Positions 50,931-61,482 of a stretch of DNA of 64,000 bases are shown piece after piece. Position numbers and translations under genes: made by a program. The stretch lies in contig VKHL01000048.1 of NCBI GenBank assembly GCA_015146655.1, positions 1 through 64,000 on the forward strand, given 5' to 3'. Numbering within the stretch: the stretch's first letter is position 1; every line of letters starts with the position of its first letter. The stretch is from Ochromonas danica (lineage: Eukaryota > Sar > Chrysophyceae > Chromulinales > Chromulinaceae). The notes under the pieces were generated by a model. The model worked only from the letters and a program-made list of their open reading frames with translations, ran no database searches and was not told the DNA's origin.

Positions 50931-51877
50931 TATCTTTGGGAAAATAATGACACAGAAAGAAGAGAACAGCCACCCTAATATATAAATTATACTACGTAGT
51001 ACTTGTATACCTATACTATACTGTATGGATATGACGTGATGCGCACAAAGCCAAACCCGGAAACCAACGCCAAGCTAAAACGCTTTTTTTCATAAACGGA
51101 ACTCGAGAAACTCCTTGAAGATAAGTTCGCATCATAAGTTCACATCCATCGTTTATTCATCATAACTTTTCAACGAAAGAGATTTAGAGAAAACTAAAAG
51201 TACTAAACAATATCTAACTAACTGTGTTACAATAGTTCTCATATAAGTCTGCGCTCAATTTGAAGCAGTAAGAAGAATTCAACAGAGGGTATTTTCTACG
51301 TTTTCTTGTGGCATCGGAAACAATTTCACGCCCTGTACAGTGAGGATTACAGCACGGGGTTGCGTTAGAAAGACATTCTTTCGATGTCGATTGTGCGAAC
51401 AATCCAGACTGTGTGCCCGGCGCTGGTATACTGTACCACGTGAAGTTAGTACTTAATAAGCCTGCAAGACTTCGGGACTGCTTCCTGGGTTGGCCATTGT
51501 CTCTACACGGTATGTCTCTACAAGTGATAAAATGCGAAGTGAGGGAGCACCAGTGGATCTATGTATGCTGAATGCAGGAGTTACAGAAGTACTTGTTGAC
51601 TAAGAATTGGATATCACTTGGTATATATTCCTTTCAAAAGGGCAAGGCATTCTTCTCCAAAACATGGGCTAGAAATCATCATGAAAGATTTCTTGCTGTG
51701 AAGAACAACATCGGGAAAGTGTTAGGGTCAGATTTGGGTAGAATTAATTAAACTAAGTCATACTAAAAGTTAATCCCGTGATACCATCAAACAGACAAAA
51801 ACATTCATAATAACAGACAACACAGATACGTTTCGATCTGGAAGAATAAAGGAGTTGCACCCAGTAAGAACGCATTT
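50931..51877. other. Intergenic region
   Basis: No recognisable gene. Short ORFs lack family features. Confidence 0.4.
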
Positions 51878-52066
51878 TCAACTCACGGCGACTCTATCCC
51901 AACCCTTTATTGAACTCTTTGACCATAAACCAGCCAGTGTAATAATAGCACGGAAGTCTGGAACAAACCTCAGGAAAACATTTCGCTCTATTTGTGCTAC
52001 ATCTTCTTCACCCGTTCCCACGGCCAGCACAGAAGGAAAGGAGTGGCGTATCACCAATGTTCGCAA
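51878..52066 (-). pseudogene. Alpha-kinase N-lobe remnant after the SAM-VWA gene
   Basis: In frame with the upstream SAM-VWA gene but after its TGA stop. It reads EEDVAQIERNVFLRFVP, like SKEDGAQVERDVVLRFAP of the alpha-kinase protein at 44777-46195. A shifted frame gives WFMVKEFNKGL, the next conserved piece. Nothing further downstream matches, so only the start of a former kinase domain survives. Confidence 0.7.
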
Positions 52067-54443
52067 TCAAAGATACGAATGTGTCTCCGGTGATGATGGG
52101 TCAACACCACTGTCAGCAGTCCCTGTAACCTCCTCCATCATCGACTGCTGAACACCTTCTCCTTCTTCTTCGATATGATCCAAATCAGGTCTATGTTCAA
52201 CAAGCTTAACCGATTGAGGTCTTCGTGAAGCTTGAAAGTTAATCACACTTCTTATCTCACTCATCATGTTGGATGCATTAATTGGAATCTGAGTAATATA
52301 ATCTCGAGTGGGATCTACCAACTGATTTAACCGGCGAATCATCATATCAGTGCTGTCTTTGATCTTTCCAAAGAAATACTGGATTTGCTTATTCCACAGA
52401 CTACGCAAAACATGTTCATAACATGTTGCTTCGTACTCAGACGAATCGTCCGTAACTTTCGAATCATGGAACTCTGCTCCATGGCACGGAGCATCTCCAA
52501 TATGATACAGTATTCGAGTCTTTGATTGCCAATCCAGTTCTTTGACTGCTTCCAGACCTCCTAACACATTTTCTGCCTCATCTCCTCCTCCCATCGCTCT
52601 CTGAGATTGGAGGAATGTGCGAATAGCAGCAGCAGCTTCAGTAAAAGGATGTACTGCCAACTGATCTGCAACAACATCGAAATCGCGATATCCGACGAAT
52701 GCAATACGCAACTTCAGCGAAGGATGGTCCTCGCGAATAAGTTCCACAAAATCAACGATATTATCTTTGATTTTGGTGATAACCAGACCCATACTACCTG
52801 TACAATCGACCAAGAAAGCTAAATCTACCGAATTTTGCTCGGCATTTGGCTCATTATCCTCTTCTTCTTCCTTATCCTCTTCGGTTCTTTCCTGGACTTG
52901 TTGACTCCATCCACACTGCACTGTTCCTGATTCTTCACCATTAGCAACTGACAGTTCCATAAGTTGTGTAGGCGGCGAGGTGTTCTCTCCCAATTCGCTC
53001 TCAAACACTTCAGCAAGGACACTATCATCCTCTTGTTGCTCAGCGGCAACCATCCAACTAGAACCTTCCACAGATAATGAAAGGTTGACATTCTTAACCA
53101 CGAGTGATGAGGATTCATGATCAGTCTCCGCCGAGGTGGCAGAGGGATTGAAGAGGACTTGGGTCCTTTTACGAGCTGCCATAAACTGCATAAAAACTAT
53201 TCCTTCAATCTTTGGACGAATGCGTTCTAGTAATTCATAATCTTCATAGATTATAGCTAAATCTTCTACTACATGGACTTCCATATGTTCGAGAACAGCT
53301 TGTAGGTTCGAAGACATTAACCTAATTCATTACAAAACAATAATAAGAAAAGCATTTATTGTATACCATATTAAGGAGTGGTTAAAACCAAGTCCATACC
53401 TGAAATGTTGCAGCCATTGAATGAGAGGAGATTCAGTGCCTTCAAACACGGGGCTCTCTGCAATATTCAACACATGCTCAATGACGGAAGGCAAGTTCAG
53501 TGTAACATCCCGCACAAGTGGGATCTGCGTAATATAGTTCAGAGTGGGATTGACCAACTGATTGAACCTGCCGATCATCAGATCTGTTGGGTCTTTGATC
53601 TTTCCGAAGAGATACTGGATTTGCTTGTTGTAGAGACTAAGCAAAACAGGCCGATAAGAATCTGCATCATACTCAGACGCATAATTATCTGTAATGGTAG
53701 GTCCGTGGAACTCTGCCCCATGGCACGGAGCATTTCCAACATGAAACAGCAATCGCACCTCTGATTGCCAATCTAGATTGTCGACCGTTTTGAGACCTCC
53801 TAACACATCTTCTGCCTCATCTCCCCCTCCCATCGCTCTCTGAGATTGGAGAAAGTTGCTAATAGAAGAAGCATCTTCAGTAAAAGGATGTACTACCAAC
53901 TGATCTTCATCGCCAAAATCACGATATCCCACGAAAGCAATACGCAACTTCCACAAAGGATGACGACTCACAAAGTCAACAATATAATATTGGATAGCTA
54001 AAATATAAGACTGCATAGCACTCGTACAATCCACTAAGAAAGCTAAATCCATAGAACGGACTTGCATGGTATTCGATGATAATGAGGCCTCATGTCCAAC
54101 CTCTATGGGGCTGGACGACGGATTAGAGGAGAACATGGTCTTTACTCTAGCTTTCATAAACTCTTTAAAGATTCTCAATCCAACCTGTTCACGAATTTGT
54201 CTAAGCAATTCATCATCTCCATAGACCACAGCTAAGTCAGCAACATCAATTATGCTCATGTTTCGAAGAACTTCTCGCAGTTCCGATAATCTATTTATAA
54301 ATAAATTTATTTGCCAGACATTTTAAATAAATTGGTGGATATCAAGAAAAATAAAGGGGAGAAAATATCAACATGTGGTCATACCTGAAATGCTGTAGCC
54401 ATTCAGTGATATCATTGCCTTCAAATGGGGTATTCTCTGTCAT
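52067..54443 (-). CDS. Double SAM-like/VWA protein, apparent fusion of two family members
   Basis: Three exons on the minus strand: 54385-54443, 53400-54290 and 52067-53321, giving 734 aa with consistent phases. The order is SAM-like, VWA, SAM-like, VWA. Exon 1 (MTENTPFEGNDITEWLQHF) and the end of exon 2 (FEGTESPLIQWLQHF) are equivalent first-exon pieces, each ending at a GTATG donor, so the second unit's first exon is now internal. VWA1 has MDLAFLVDCTSAM; its metal site lacks the last Ser of DxSxS/DxTGS. VWA2 has VDLAFLVDCTGSM, which is complete. Both have LRIAFVGYRDF, VHPFTE and AMGGGDEAE.VLGGL. This VWA style is that of the VWKA alpha-kinase group. There is no kinase domain; a remnant lies after the stop. 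Function unknown; protein binding is likely. Confidence 0.8.
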
Positions 54444-54743
54444 ATTAGATCTTTCAGAAGATAAAAGAAATATTAGATTAAAAGAACTAATCTTATAGTA
54501 GTGGTAAAAAAATAATAATAGTAGTAGTAGCGGTAAAAAACTGGTAGTAGAGGATAGATTACGAACAGAAGCAACAGGAGATGACAGATTCAATCAATGC
54601 CTGACAAGAGGGGAGACAGACACAGAAGGAGAGGCAGCGGCTTGGGGAGACAACCCGCACCAACAAACCACGAGTATCGTATCGTTTTTGACTTGATACG
54701 ATACCGATACCCCCGCCCGCATCAGCCCTGACGATTGCAACAT
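54444..54743. other. Flank of the LTR element
   Basis: Non-coding, with a short inverted repeat around 54675-54708 (gtatcgtatc ... gatacgatac). Confidence 0.5.
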
Positions 54744-54748
54744 GATCC

Positions 54749-54964
54749 TGTTGGGAGTTATGCTTTTACATAACCCCAGATTTCTAGATGTAAAGCCTGT
54801 GCACTTTTTGTGTGGCTGTCATGCATCCGGAATGACTGCTGAAGTCATTAATTAATAGTTTATCAGCGTCAATGAGATGGTTTTGGTCTTGTTGACAAGT
54901 CTGAGCTTTGAGACTCGCATAGTGGTCTAGATCTAGCCTCTTCTAGAACCCTGGTTTCTCAACA
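54749..54964 (+). repeat. Left LTR of the TRIM-type element
   Basis: 216 bp, TG...CA ends, same as 55608-55823. It contains the 17-bp segment complementary to the sequence just inside the element. Confidence 0.92.
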
Positions 54965-55607
54965 TAAACTATTAATTAATCCCAGTCGTTTGACTGGTGG
55001 TCTTGACTGAGAAGGATCGGAATAATGGATCTAAAGGAGCCATTGACCTTCTGGGTGAGTCAAGATGGTGTTTCGCTTGCCCACATGTGAGGATCAGCTG
55101 AATGCGAAGTCCTTACGTATCTCTTGAGTCCCTTGCGAAGGGCAGAGATGTTGTCTGTTGTCCAACCGAGGAGCAGACGTGAAGACGATTGTCCAAGATG
55201 TGATCCTGATGTATCCGTATGAGCCAGATGTGTCTGTGAGAACCTGATGTATCCGAGAGAGAGCCTGTTGTATCCGAAGAGTCTGATGTATCAAGGAGGG
55301 AGCCAGATGTATCCTGAGGAAATCGTGGCGCTTGACGACTGAATGTCGAAGTGCAGTTTAAAGGGTTGTATTATGAGTATCCATTTGTACCCTTGGGCCA
55401 TTGTGGAGCATGGCCAGTGTAAGAGGCTGGTGGCGACGAGCGAACACTGAGGAAGATGCGAGGAGCCTTCATTGGTCGAAGGAATTAGTATTGCGTATAC
55501 TTTTCTCTGAGTGTCTGTGTGAGGGTGTATAGTACTTGTAGAAGCGTGTGTGCTTGCTTGTGTACGTGACCCTGTTACCCTGATAAGCGCTTGGCTTTAA
55601 AGGGGTG

Positions 55608-55823
55608 TGTTGGGAGTTATGCTTTTACATAACCCCAGATTTCTAGATGTAAAGCCTGTGCACTTTTTGTGTGGCTGTCATGCATCCGGAATGACTGCTG
55701 AAGTCATTAATTAATAGTTTATCAGCGTCAATGAGATGGTTTTGGTCTTGTTGACAAGTCTGAGCTTTGAGACTCGCATAGTGGTCTAGATCTAGCCTCT
55801 TCTAGAACCCTGGTTTCTCAACA
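55608..55823 (+). repeat. Right LTR of the TRIM-type element
   Basis: 216 bp, reads as identical to the left LTR, and is followed by the GATCC target duplication. Confidence 0.92.
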
Positions 55824-55828
55824 GATCC

Positions 55829-56897
55829 ATTTATTCATAAAGTCTTTAGTCGTGAAGAGCTTCACTTTATATCCAAATAAAGATACCCTAATTAATGTCA
55901 GTCTGGAAGTGGTGAAGAACTTGACTTTGTATCCAAATAAAGATACCTAATTAAAATAATGTCAGTCTGGAACCGGTATTTTACGACTAGTTATGCCTAT
56001 TGCAACAAAGATGAATGCAAGAAGGTGACCTGATGGAAACATGTCAGAGGTTGCGAAGCACGTGATAATTCACCACCCCGCCGCTGACTATGATTTACAG
56101 AATTCTTGAATCTGATAAATGTGTCAAAATGTCTCTTATTCCATTCCTTCTTGCTCATCATACTTTGCAAGATTCCTCCACAAATTCAGTGTTTGCTGAA
56201 GTCAAAAGGCTTTGTTCGGATATGTTTTTTTAAGTTCGAGATCTTATTCACTATGAATGGGGTTTTACATTAGCCTGACAACATTTGGCTGAATTATGTG
56301 CTGGACCTGTACTACAAAAGTAACATCATGGTGGACGAGGTGAAGGGAAGCATTGTTGAGAAGCAAAGGGCTGCGGTAGCTGCCATCAAGCAGCTTGCGC
56401 CCCCAGCTACTACTACCAGCCCCCAAGGCGTACATGTATGCAAAGCGCGATGGAAATGATCTGAGAATCTTTACCACTCAGTTGGCGCCACAACCAAACA
56501 GGTAAAGCTGGTAAATAGCTCAGTGTGGTGATGTGGTGAAGAGGAGAGAGATAGTGATGGGGTGATGTACTCGTTTTGTATGTGGGGGTGATGTGTTAAA
56601 GAAGTTTGGTGAGAGAAAGAGAGAGGAGTGATGTTGGGGTTGAAAGTGTTCAATAATCATTCCAGCAGCAAGCTCACAGCTGTGTGTTATTCCGCAAGAC
56701 AATATCATCACATGCTGTGTTATAGGGTTGGGAACGCCCATATATTTTGTAACATCAATCAACTGATTTTGCAGCTCTTTATATACTTTGTTTAAGTAGT
56801 TACAGTTTATTACTTTATATAAGCGAAGAATTTGCAGACAAACAATTCACAATGCAACAATATTCCGGATGATATGAATATAACAAATCATTTCTTA
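55829..56897. other. Intergenic region with a short tandem repeat
   Basis: An imperfect ~60-bp direct repeat lies at 55851-55973 (two copies of tccaaataaagatacc and gtcagtctgga). The rest has no recognisable gene; short ORFs near 56265-56760 lack support. Confidence 0.5.
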
Positions 56898-57902
56898 TCA
56901 CCCTCTGGAATCCAACCAAATCAAACCTTTCTTAACTATCTTTTCCACAACACTTAACTGACTTGCTCGCTTCTCTGGCTGGTCGTCACCACTCAGTGCC
57001 CAGGTCAGCCACACAACACAGTAGAACTCAATCCAAAGAATATCTTCATTACTAACACCACCATAACCTTCAAAGATATATTCTAATAACTGAGGTGTCT
57101 CAGACAGATGGCAGTATAAGAATGCGAAATCCTCCCATCTGTCACCCATACCCGCATCAGCGAAGTCAATCAATGTCACTGTCTGGTCAAAAACTTCTGA
57201 ACTTGCAGTAATTCGTGTGGTTACAATAATATTATCAAAAGCCACATCATAATGCAAGTGAACAGGGATAACATTGAGTGACTTGGAAACTTGCAACATT
57301 TCTGTCAGATATCGATCGACGCCTGGAATCATATGAGTATCCTCCCATTTCAATCCTTCAATCATTTTATCATAATAAGAGTCATATATTGGAAACTTTG
57401 TACAAGTCTCTCCCATAATGCGATTACTAAACCCATCACCAGGAATGTTATGAATCAATTTCATTTGACGACCTAACTCAATCCATATGAGTTTATTATT
57501 TCCATGCTTCTCAACATTTAATGACTCTCCAGAAATATATTTCTCAATTAAATAATCTTCAGTATGATATAAAACTATACTAGAATTAAATCCATATCTT
57601 ATGGAATTGTTTGACATGATAACTTGTTTGTCAATCTTGTCCTTTTCCTCTCTTGGGTACTTAATAATTATACTGTCATCTAATCTTTCTCTAACTATAC
57701 AATATACAAATTGATCACATCCTTTTGAAAAATCTTGTACTTCAGAGCCTATTATCGCAAAAGTGAAGTGGTGATGATCTTGACAATTTCTTTGTATTTC
57801 TTTTAAAATGGTTTCTTTCTCATCATTGATTACTGAACTACTATTTTGCAACATTGACATCAGGTTTTCCTTCGATTCTGCATTTAGATAATGCGTAAAC
57901 AT
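56898..57902 (-). CDS. Aminoglycoside-phosphotransferase-fold small-molecule kinase
   Basis: Single-exon gene of 334 aa. It has the APH/choline-kinase fold marks: SIIIKYP with a likely ATP-binding Lys (~residue 80), LIEKYISGESL at the hinge, GRQMKLIHNIP, the catalytic HLHYDVAFDNIIV (Brenner-type HxDxxxxN), and TLIDFADAGMGDRWEDFAFLYCHL (metal-binding D of the DFG-like motif). The length fits the family. Relatives phosphorylate choline, sugars, homoserine or antibiotics; the substrate cannot be told. No introns and no clear relatives nearby, so horizontal origin is possible but not shown. The start Met at 57902 is the first in frame. Confidence 0.85.
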   Translation of the reverse strand: MFTHYLNAESKENLMSMLQNSSSVINDEKETILKEIQRNCQDHHHFTFAIIGSEVQDFSKGCDQFVYCIVRERLDDSIIIKYPREEKDKIDKQVIMSNNSIRYGFNSSIVLYHTEDYLIEKYISGESLNVEKHGNNKLIWIELGRQMKLIHNIPGDGFSNRIMGETCTKFPIYDSYYDKMIEGLKWEDTHMIPGVDRYLTEMLQVSKSLNVIPVHLHYDVAFDNIIVTTRITASSEVFDQTVTLIDFADAGMGDRWEDFAFLYCHLSETPQLLEYIFEGYGGVSNEDILWIEFYCVVWLTWALSGDDQPEKRASQLSVVEKIVKKGLIWLDSRG

Positions 57903-58299
57903 CTGCTATGAACATCAACCCGAACCACGAGCCTACCGCTGCTGCTGTGACAACTGGGAACTTCCTAGGATTCCCAGGGGTATGTGCCGGCTTCATATCG
58001 GCTTCTACGACCCACGTATCGACCGACCCCAAAAAACCTACCGACACCTGCCCCTTTGGAAATGATTAAATGATTCTCATACAGCAGTGTGATCATTATT
58101 GATCATTGTTGTCATGGCTTCTATGTGCAATAACCTTGCCCTGCTGACTTTAACTTAAGAGGTTAATCATATGACCAGATGGTAGTCTGTTTTTCTTAAT
58201 TGATAAATTAAACAATCTCCAATTCACTTTCGAGAGTGCTTTGTATGACAAAAGTTGATGTATTAATTACCTAAATCATCGTAATACACACGGTTATAC
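57903..58299. other. Flank between the APH-type gene and the mariner fossil
   Basis: No supported gene. The piece 58226-58268 (cactttcgagagtgctttgt...) matches the 3' flank of LRR copy H (13950-13995), hinting at a shared repeat or dispersed duplicate. Confidence 0.45.
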
Positions 58300-59040
58300 T
58301 CATGGATATCAATGGTGAGGTCCACACTAGGTAGTGTCATGAACAGTTTGATGGTTTCTTGCACCATCTGTGAGGTATTGATTTCCTCCCATTATCTTTT
58401 AAGATCGCATTGTAGCAAGCAAACAAATGCGCACAGATGAGGTCCAGAATCTTTCGGCCATATTGATCATACGCTTGTTTCACCTTCGCAATCAATTGAT
58501 CAGTGTTTTTGGGTGGAGGCTGGAGATTTCATGTAATTACTCATCCACCTCAATCTCCTGATCTAAACATCCTCGACTTGAATGGAAGCTCAAGTCGAGG
58601 ATGTTTAGATCAGGAGATTGAGGTGGATGAGTAATTACATGAAATCTCCAGCCTCCAGTGGATCCATACTCTTCGATTTGTTCAATATCTCCTCTTCCAG
58701 TGTGGGGTCTGCTGGCCACATCTTGTTGGGTTTTGACCACCTCTGATCGCAAAGGAACCACAACTTCTCCTTGATCTTATTGATCAAACCTCCATCTTTG
58801 ATAAACAATTCAAGGAAGAACGCACCGTTTCAACGAGACAGACTTTGTCTCCAGTGGAGTTTCTTCTCTGGGCAGAAACTTGTTTTGTGCATGGAAACAT
58901 GCCAATCTTTTCATCAAACCACGTTGCGTTCACAAGTCTTCTTGGTCGGGCCACCACAACAAGGAATATGACCTTCTCGATGTAGCTTTTGTGTTGAGTA
59001 GTGGGACTGTTTAGCTTCTCCATACAGAACTGTTTGGTAG
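58300..59040 (-). mobile_element. Mariner-like (IS630/Tc1 superfamily) DNA transposon fossil
   Basis: Minus-strand fragments of a plant-type mariner transposase. 58784-59023 reads YIEKVIFLVVVARPRR and FDEKIGMFPCTKQVSAQRR. 58590-58761 reads WRFHVITHPPQSPDLNILDL, the catalytic-core SPDLN(x)LDL motif. 58366-58500 reads KVKQAYDQYGRKILDLICAHL...IPHRWCKK, the C-terminal end. The pieces are in the expected order but in more than one frame and split by an inverted duplication, so the copy is dead. I could not identify terminal inverted repeats or a target TA with confidence. Confidence 0.8.
58514..58657. repeat. Perfect 68-bp inverted repeat with 8-bp spacer
   Basis: 58514-58581 and 58590-58657 are exact reverse complements around the spacer atggaagc. 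Each arm encodes the mariner HPPQSPDLNILDL segment, so part of the transposase gene is duplicated head to head. Confidence 0.95.
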
Positions 59041-59286
59041 TATACAGATAGCAGTGCCTTGTAAATACTGAATATACAATAAGGAAGATTTAATCAGTAT
59101 GACATATAAGTAAGATAAGACATATTTAATCAAAAAGTAAGACATACAGTATATCTCTGCTCTTAGTCTTACACACCACCACACCTATCTACATCTTCAA
59201 ATCACATCACATCACACATCATACACAAAAAACAATTTCTCTCCATCTCCCTCTCTCCCTTTCCATCCTTCTCCTTCTTCTTCTCA

Positions 59287-61482
59287 TTATACACCTGATG
59301 TCTTGAGAAAGTTTAGCTCTTGACGAATACTTTGCAAGACATCACGATCTCCATCCAATTGAAAGCGCTCCTCTCTGGCTAAGAACTCCAATCTTAGCTG
59401 CTCCACTTCTTGCCTAGCGATATAAGACATCTTCTCACGTTCTCTTTTCAATGCCGTGGCAAGTCGATAGACTTGAGATCGCCAATGTTCACGATCTAAC
59501 TTCATTTCTGCTGTCTCTTTCTTAGCTTGTTCAACTTGAATCTTCATCTCAGATAGATGTGTCTGTAAACGAACAATCTCTTGTTGTAATGCTGTCTCTG
59601 GAGCTTGTCGATAATGACGTTTCAAATCTTCTTTCTCTTGTTCAATCAACTCTCGTCGTTTATCTGCACGTTGAAGTGCCTCTGTCAATTGTCGTACTTC
59701 TTCCTCTAAGGCATGATTCTTCTGTTGTTCTAATCGTAATGTTAATTCATGCTCTTTCTTCAATCTCTGATGTGTCACTTGTAAAGCTTCAGTCTTTGTT
59801 ATCATACGTAATTTCATTTGTTCTTCTTGTAATGATAGATTCATTTTCTGTCGTTGTACTTCATCTAATGAAGCTTTAAGTTTGATCTCTAAACGAGCAA
59901 CTTCTTGCTGAGCTCTTGTGAGGTCATCTACCATCTTGGCAGTCAACTCAGTTTGTTCCTTTTGCAATTTCACCTTTAATTGTTGCTCTTTCTCTATAAG
60001 AGCTTCTCTCCATTGAGCTTCAGCAGCTTGTCGCCAGCTTTCCCATTCCTGCCTCCATAGAAGATCGTCTAAAGCAGGTGATCTACCACCACCACCGCCT
60101 TCCATCGGATCAATTGGTGTGGGATAGTCAGAAGCATAGAGAGCACCACGATGCATCTTATAGCCTGGTAAGACAGGCACTCCTGTTTCTGCAGCCACAG
60201 TGGCAATCTCTTCCAATGTAATGACAGCTCGAATCTTAGCATTGCGAAGAGGATTACTACGACTATCTCCTCCTCCCTCCTCTTCTATCAGATCCTCTCC
60301 TTTCCTCTCCTCAGAATGTGGTTGACATGGGTAGTAATGGTCAGCAACATAGATGGTCACGGGTATATTACTACTTCTCTTCCCGCCACTATTACCACTA
60401 CCACTACGAGCACGTAGCACTTCATCAGCTAAGAGACAGTCTTCTTTACTATCATATGTCTTCTGTGATAAGACAGAACGATAAAACACTTCATGATTAT
60501 CATGTTGTAATATTAATTGAGCTAATGGAATATCAATAGATCCTAATAGTCTCTTAGACAAGACAATCGTCTCTTCTATCAGACTAACATGTACTATAGG
60601 ATGTCCTCTTAATACTTCTTCTAATTGTTCATTTGACATGACAAAGTCATATATCATAGATCCTCTAGGAATAGGTTGTTCTTGTTGTGTCAGATAAGAG
60701 GATCGTTTTGATCGAAATGGCTGTGGATGACCAAGATAAGGATATTGATAACTCATTACTAGACCTTGGAATGGTCGAATGAGACCTGAGATAGACCGTA
60801 AGTCAATTGTTAGACGATAGTGATAGCATTGATCTTTGGGTGGTGATGGTAGCGGTAGTGGCAGTGGATGGGGCACTACCTCGGTAGTGTCAGGAGGTGC
60901 AGTAGTGGTACCACTAGGAGGAGGAGGAGGTGGCGGCTCATCTGCTACGATCTCAATACTCACTACCATCTCAGCAAGAATGACTACCTCATGATCATCT
61001 TCTACTGGAGTGAAATGTACACGACAAGCATAAGTTAATGGCATATGTAGACCTGCACCTCCTGCTGTAGAGCCTACTAGTGCAGGGAAAGGATCAAATG
61101 TTGCCATAGCAAGGATCTTCTCTTCACTACAGAGGAAGATCTTCAATGGGAAGGAAGACTGAATTTCAGTTGGAAGATAGTATCTTAAACGATCATGACG
61201 GTAGAGATAGTCTATATCAAAGTCATCTTGAATAATTACTTTTGGTAGAGAAGATGATTGGTTTGATGAGAGGAAAGTATCACTTTGGAATGGTTGAGAG
61301 AAGAGGGACCAACTTAACCAACAAGGAAGAACTGAAACTCTCTTCTTGTTTTCAGTTTCTTCTTCTTGTTCTTGATCATCTTCAGACTGATGATCTACAT
61401 CTAGAGAATGAGATGATTTCAATATTTGATGAAAATGGAAGTCAGAAAATTCTAAATGAACATGACAGGTATTGCTGTCCAT
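59287..61482 (-). CDS. CEP120-like centriolar protein (C2-type plus coiled coil)
   Basis: Single-exon gene of 731 aa. The N-terminal half has beta-rich, C2-like stretches (LEFSDFHFHQIL, PLKIFLCSEEKILAMATFDPFPAL, YHYRLTIDLRSISGL, VHVSLIEETIVLSKRLLGSIDIPL). The C-terminal ~270 residues (from WRQEWESWRQAAEAQWREALIEKEQQ) form a long coiled coil ending DGDRDVLQSIRQELNFL. This order is that of CEP120, which acts in centriole elongation; the match is by architecture and feel of the sequence and not by a search. Proline- and glycine-rich linkers occur at ~190-210 and ~470. If right, it implies basal bodies and flagella. An unrelated C2 plus coiled-coil protein is the alternative. Confidence 0.6.
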   Translation of the reverse strand: MDSNTCHVHLEFSDFHFHQILKSSHSLDVDHQSEDDQEQEEETENKKRVSVLPCWLSWSLFSQPFQSDTFLSSNQSSSLPKVIIQDDFDIDYLYRHDRLRYYLPTEIQSSFPLKIFLCSEEKILAMATFDPFPALVGSTAGGAGLHMPLTYACRVHFTPVEDDHEVVILAEMVVSIEIVADEPPPPPPPSGTTTAPPDTTEVVPHPLPLPLPSPPKDQCYHYRLTIDLRSISGLIRPFQGLVMSYQYPYLGHPQPFRSKRSSYLTQQEQPIPRGSMIYDFVMSNEQLEEVLRGHPIVHVSLIEETIVLSKRLLGSIDIPLAQLILQHDNHEVFYRSVLSQKTYDSKEDCLLADEVLRARSGSGNSGGKRSSNIPVTIYVADHYYPCQPHSEERKGEDLIEEEGGGDSRSNPLRNAKIRAVITLEEIATVAAETGVPVLPGYKMHRGALYASDYPTPIDPMEGGGGGRSPALDDLLWRQEWESWRQAAEAQWREALIEKEQQLKVKLQKEQTELTAKMVDDLTRAQQEVARLEIKLKASLDEVQRQKMNLSLQEEQMKLRMITKTEALQVTHQRLKKEHELTLRLEQQKNHALEEEVRQLTEALQRADKRRELIEQEKEDLKRHYRQAPETALQQEIVRLQTHLSEMKIQVEQAKKETAEMKLDREHWRSQVYRLATALKREREKMSYIARQEVEQLRLEFLAREERFQLDGDRDVLQSIRQELNFLKTSGV

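Larger units (their letters stand above)
54744..55828 (+). mobile_element. Short non-autonomous LTR element (TRIM type)
   Basis: Two 216-bp direct repeats at 54749-54964 and 55608-55823 read as identical by eye, begin TGTTG and end CAACA, and are flanked by the 5-bp target duplication GATCC (54744-54748 and 55824-55828). The internal ~643 bp code for no protein and contain degenerate 'gatgtatcc' units, which marks a TRIM-like passenger element moved by a partner elsewhere. Directly after the left LTR, 54964-54980 is the exact reverse complement of 54847-54863 inside the LTR. That is the layout of self-priming LTR elements, where the transcript's 5' end folds onto the primer site. Orientation is inferred from this and from a purine-rich stretch before the right LTR. 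LTRs reading as identical mean a recent insertion. Confidence 0.9.

Noticed and set aside
51878-52066. TGA read-through joining the VWA gene to an alpha-kinase
   Set aside because: The downstream kinase piece soon loses frame and ends, and other genes here use TGA as a normal stop, so a decayed remnant is simpler.
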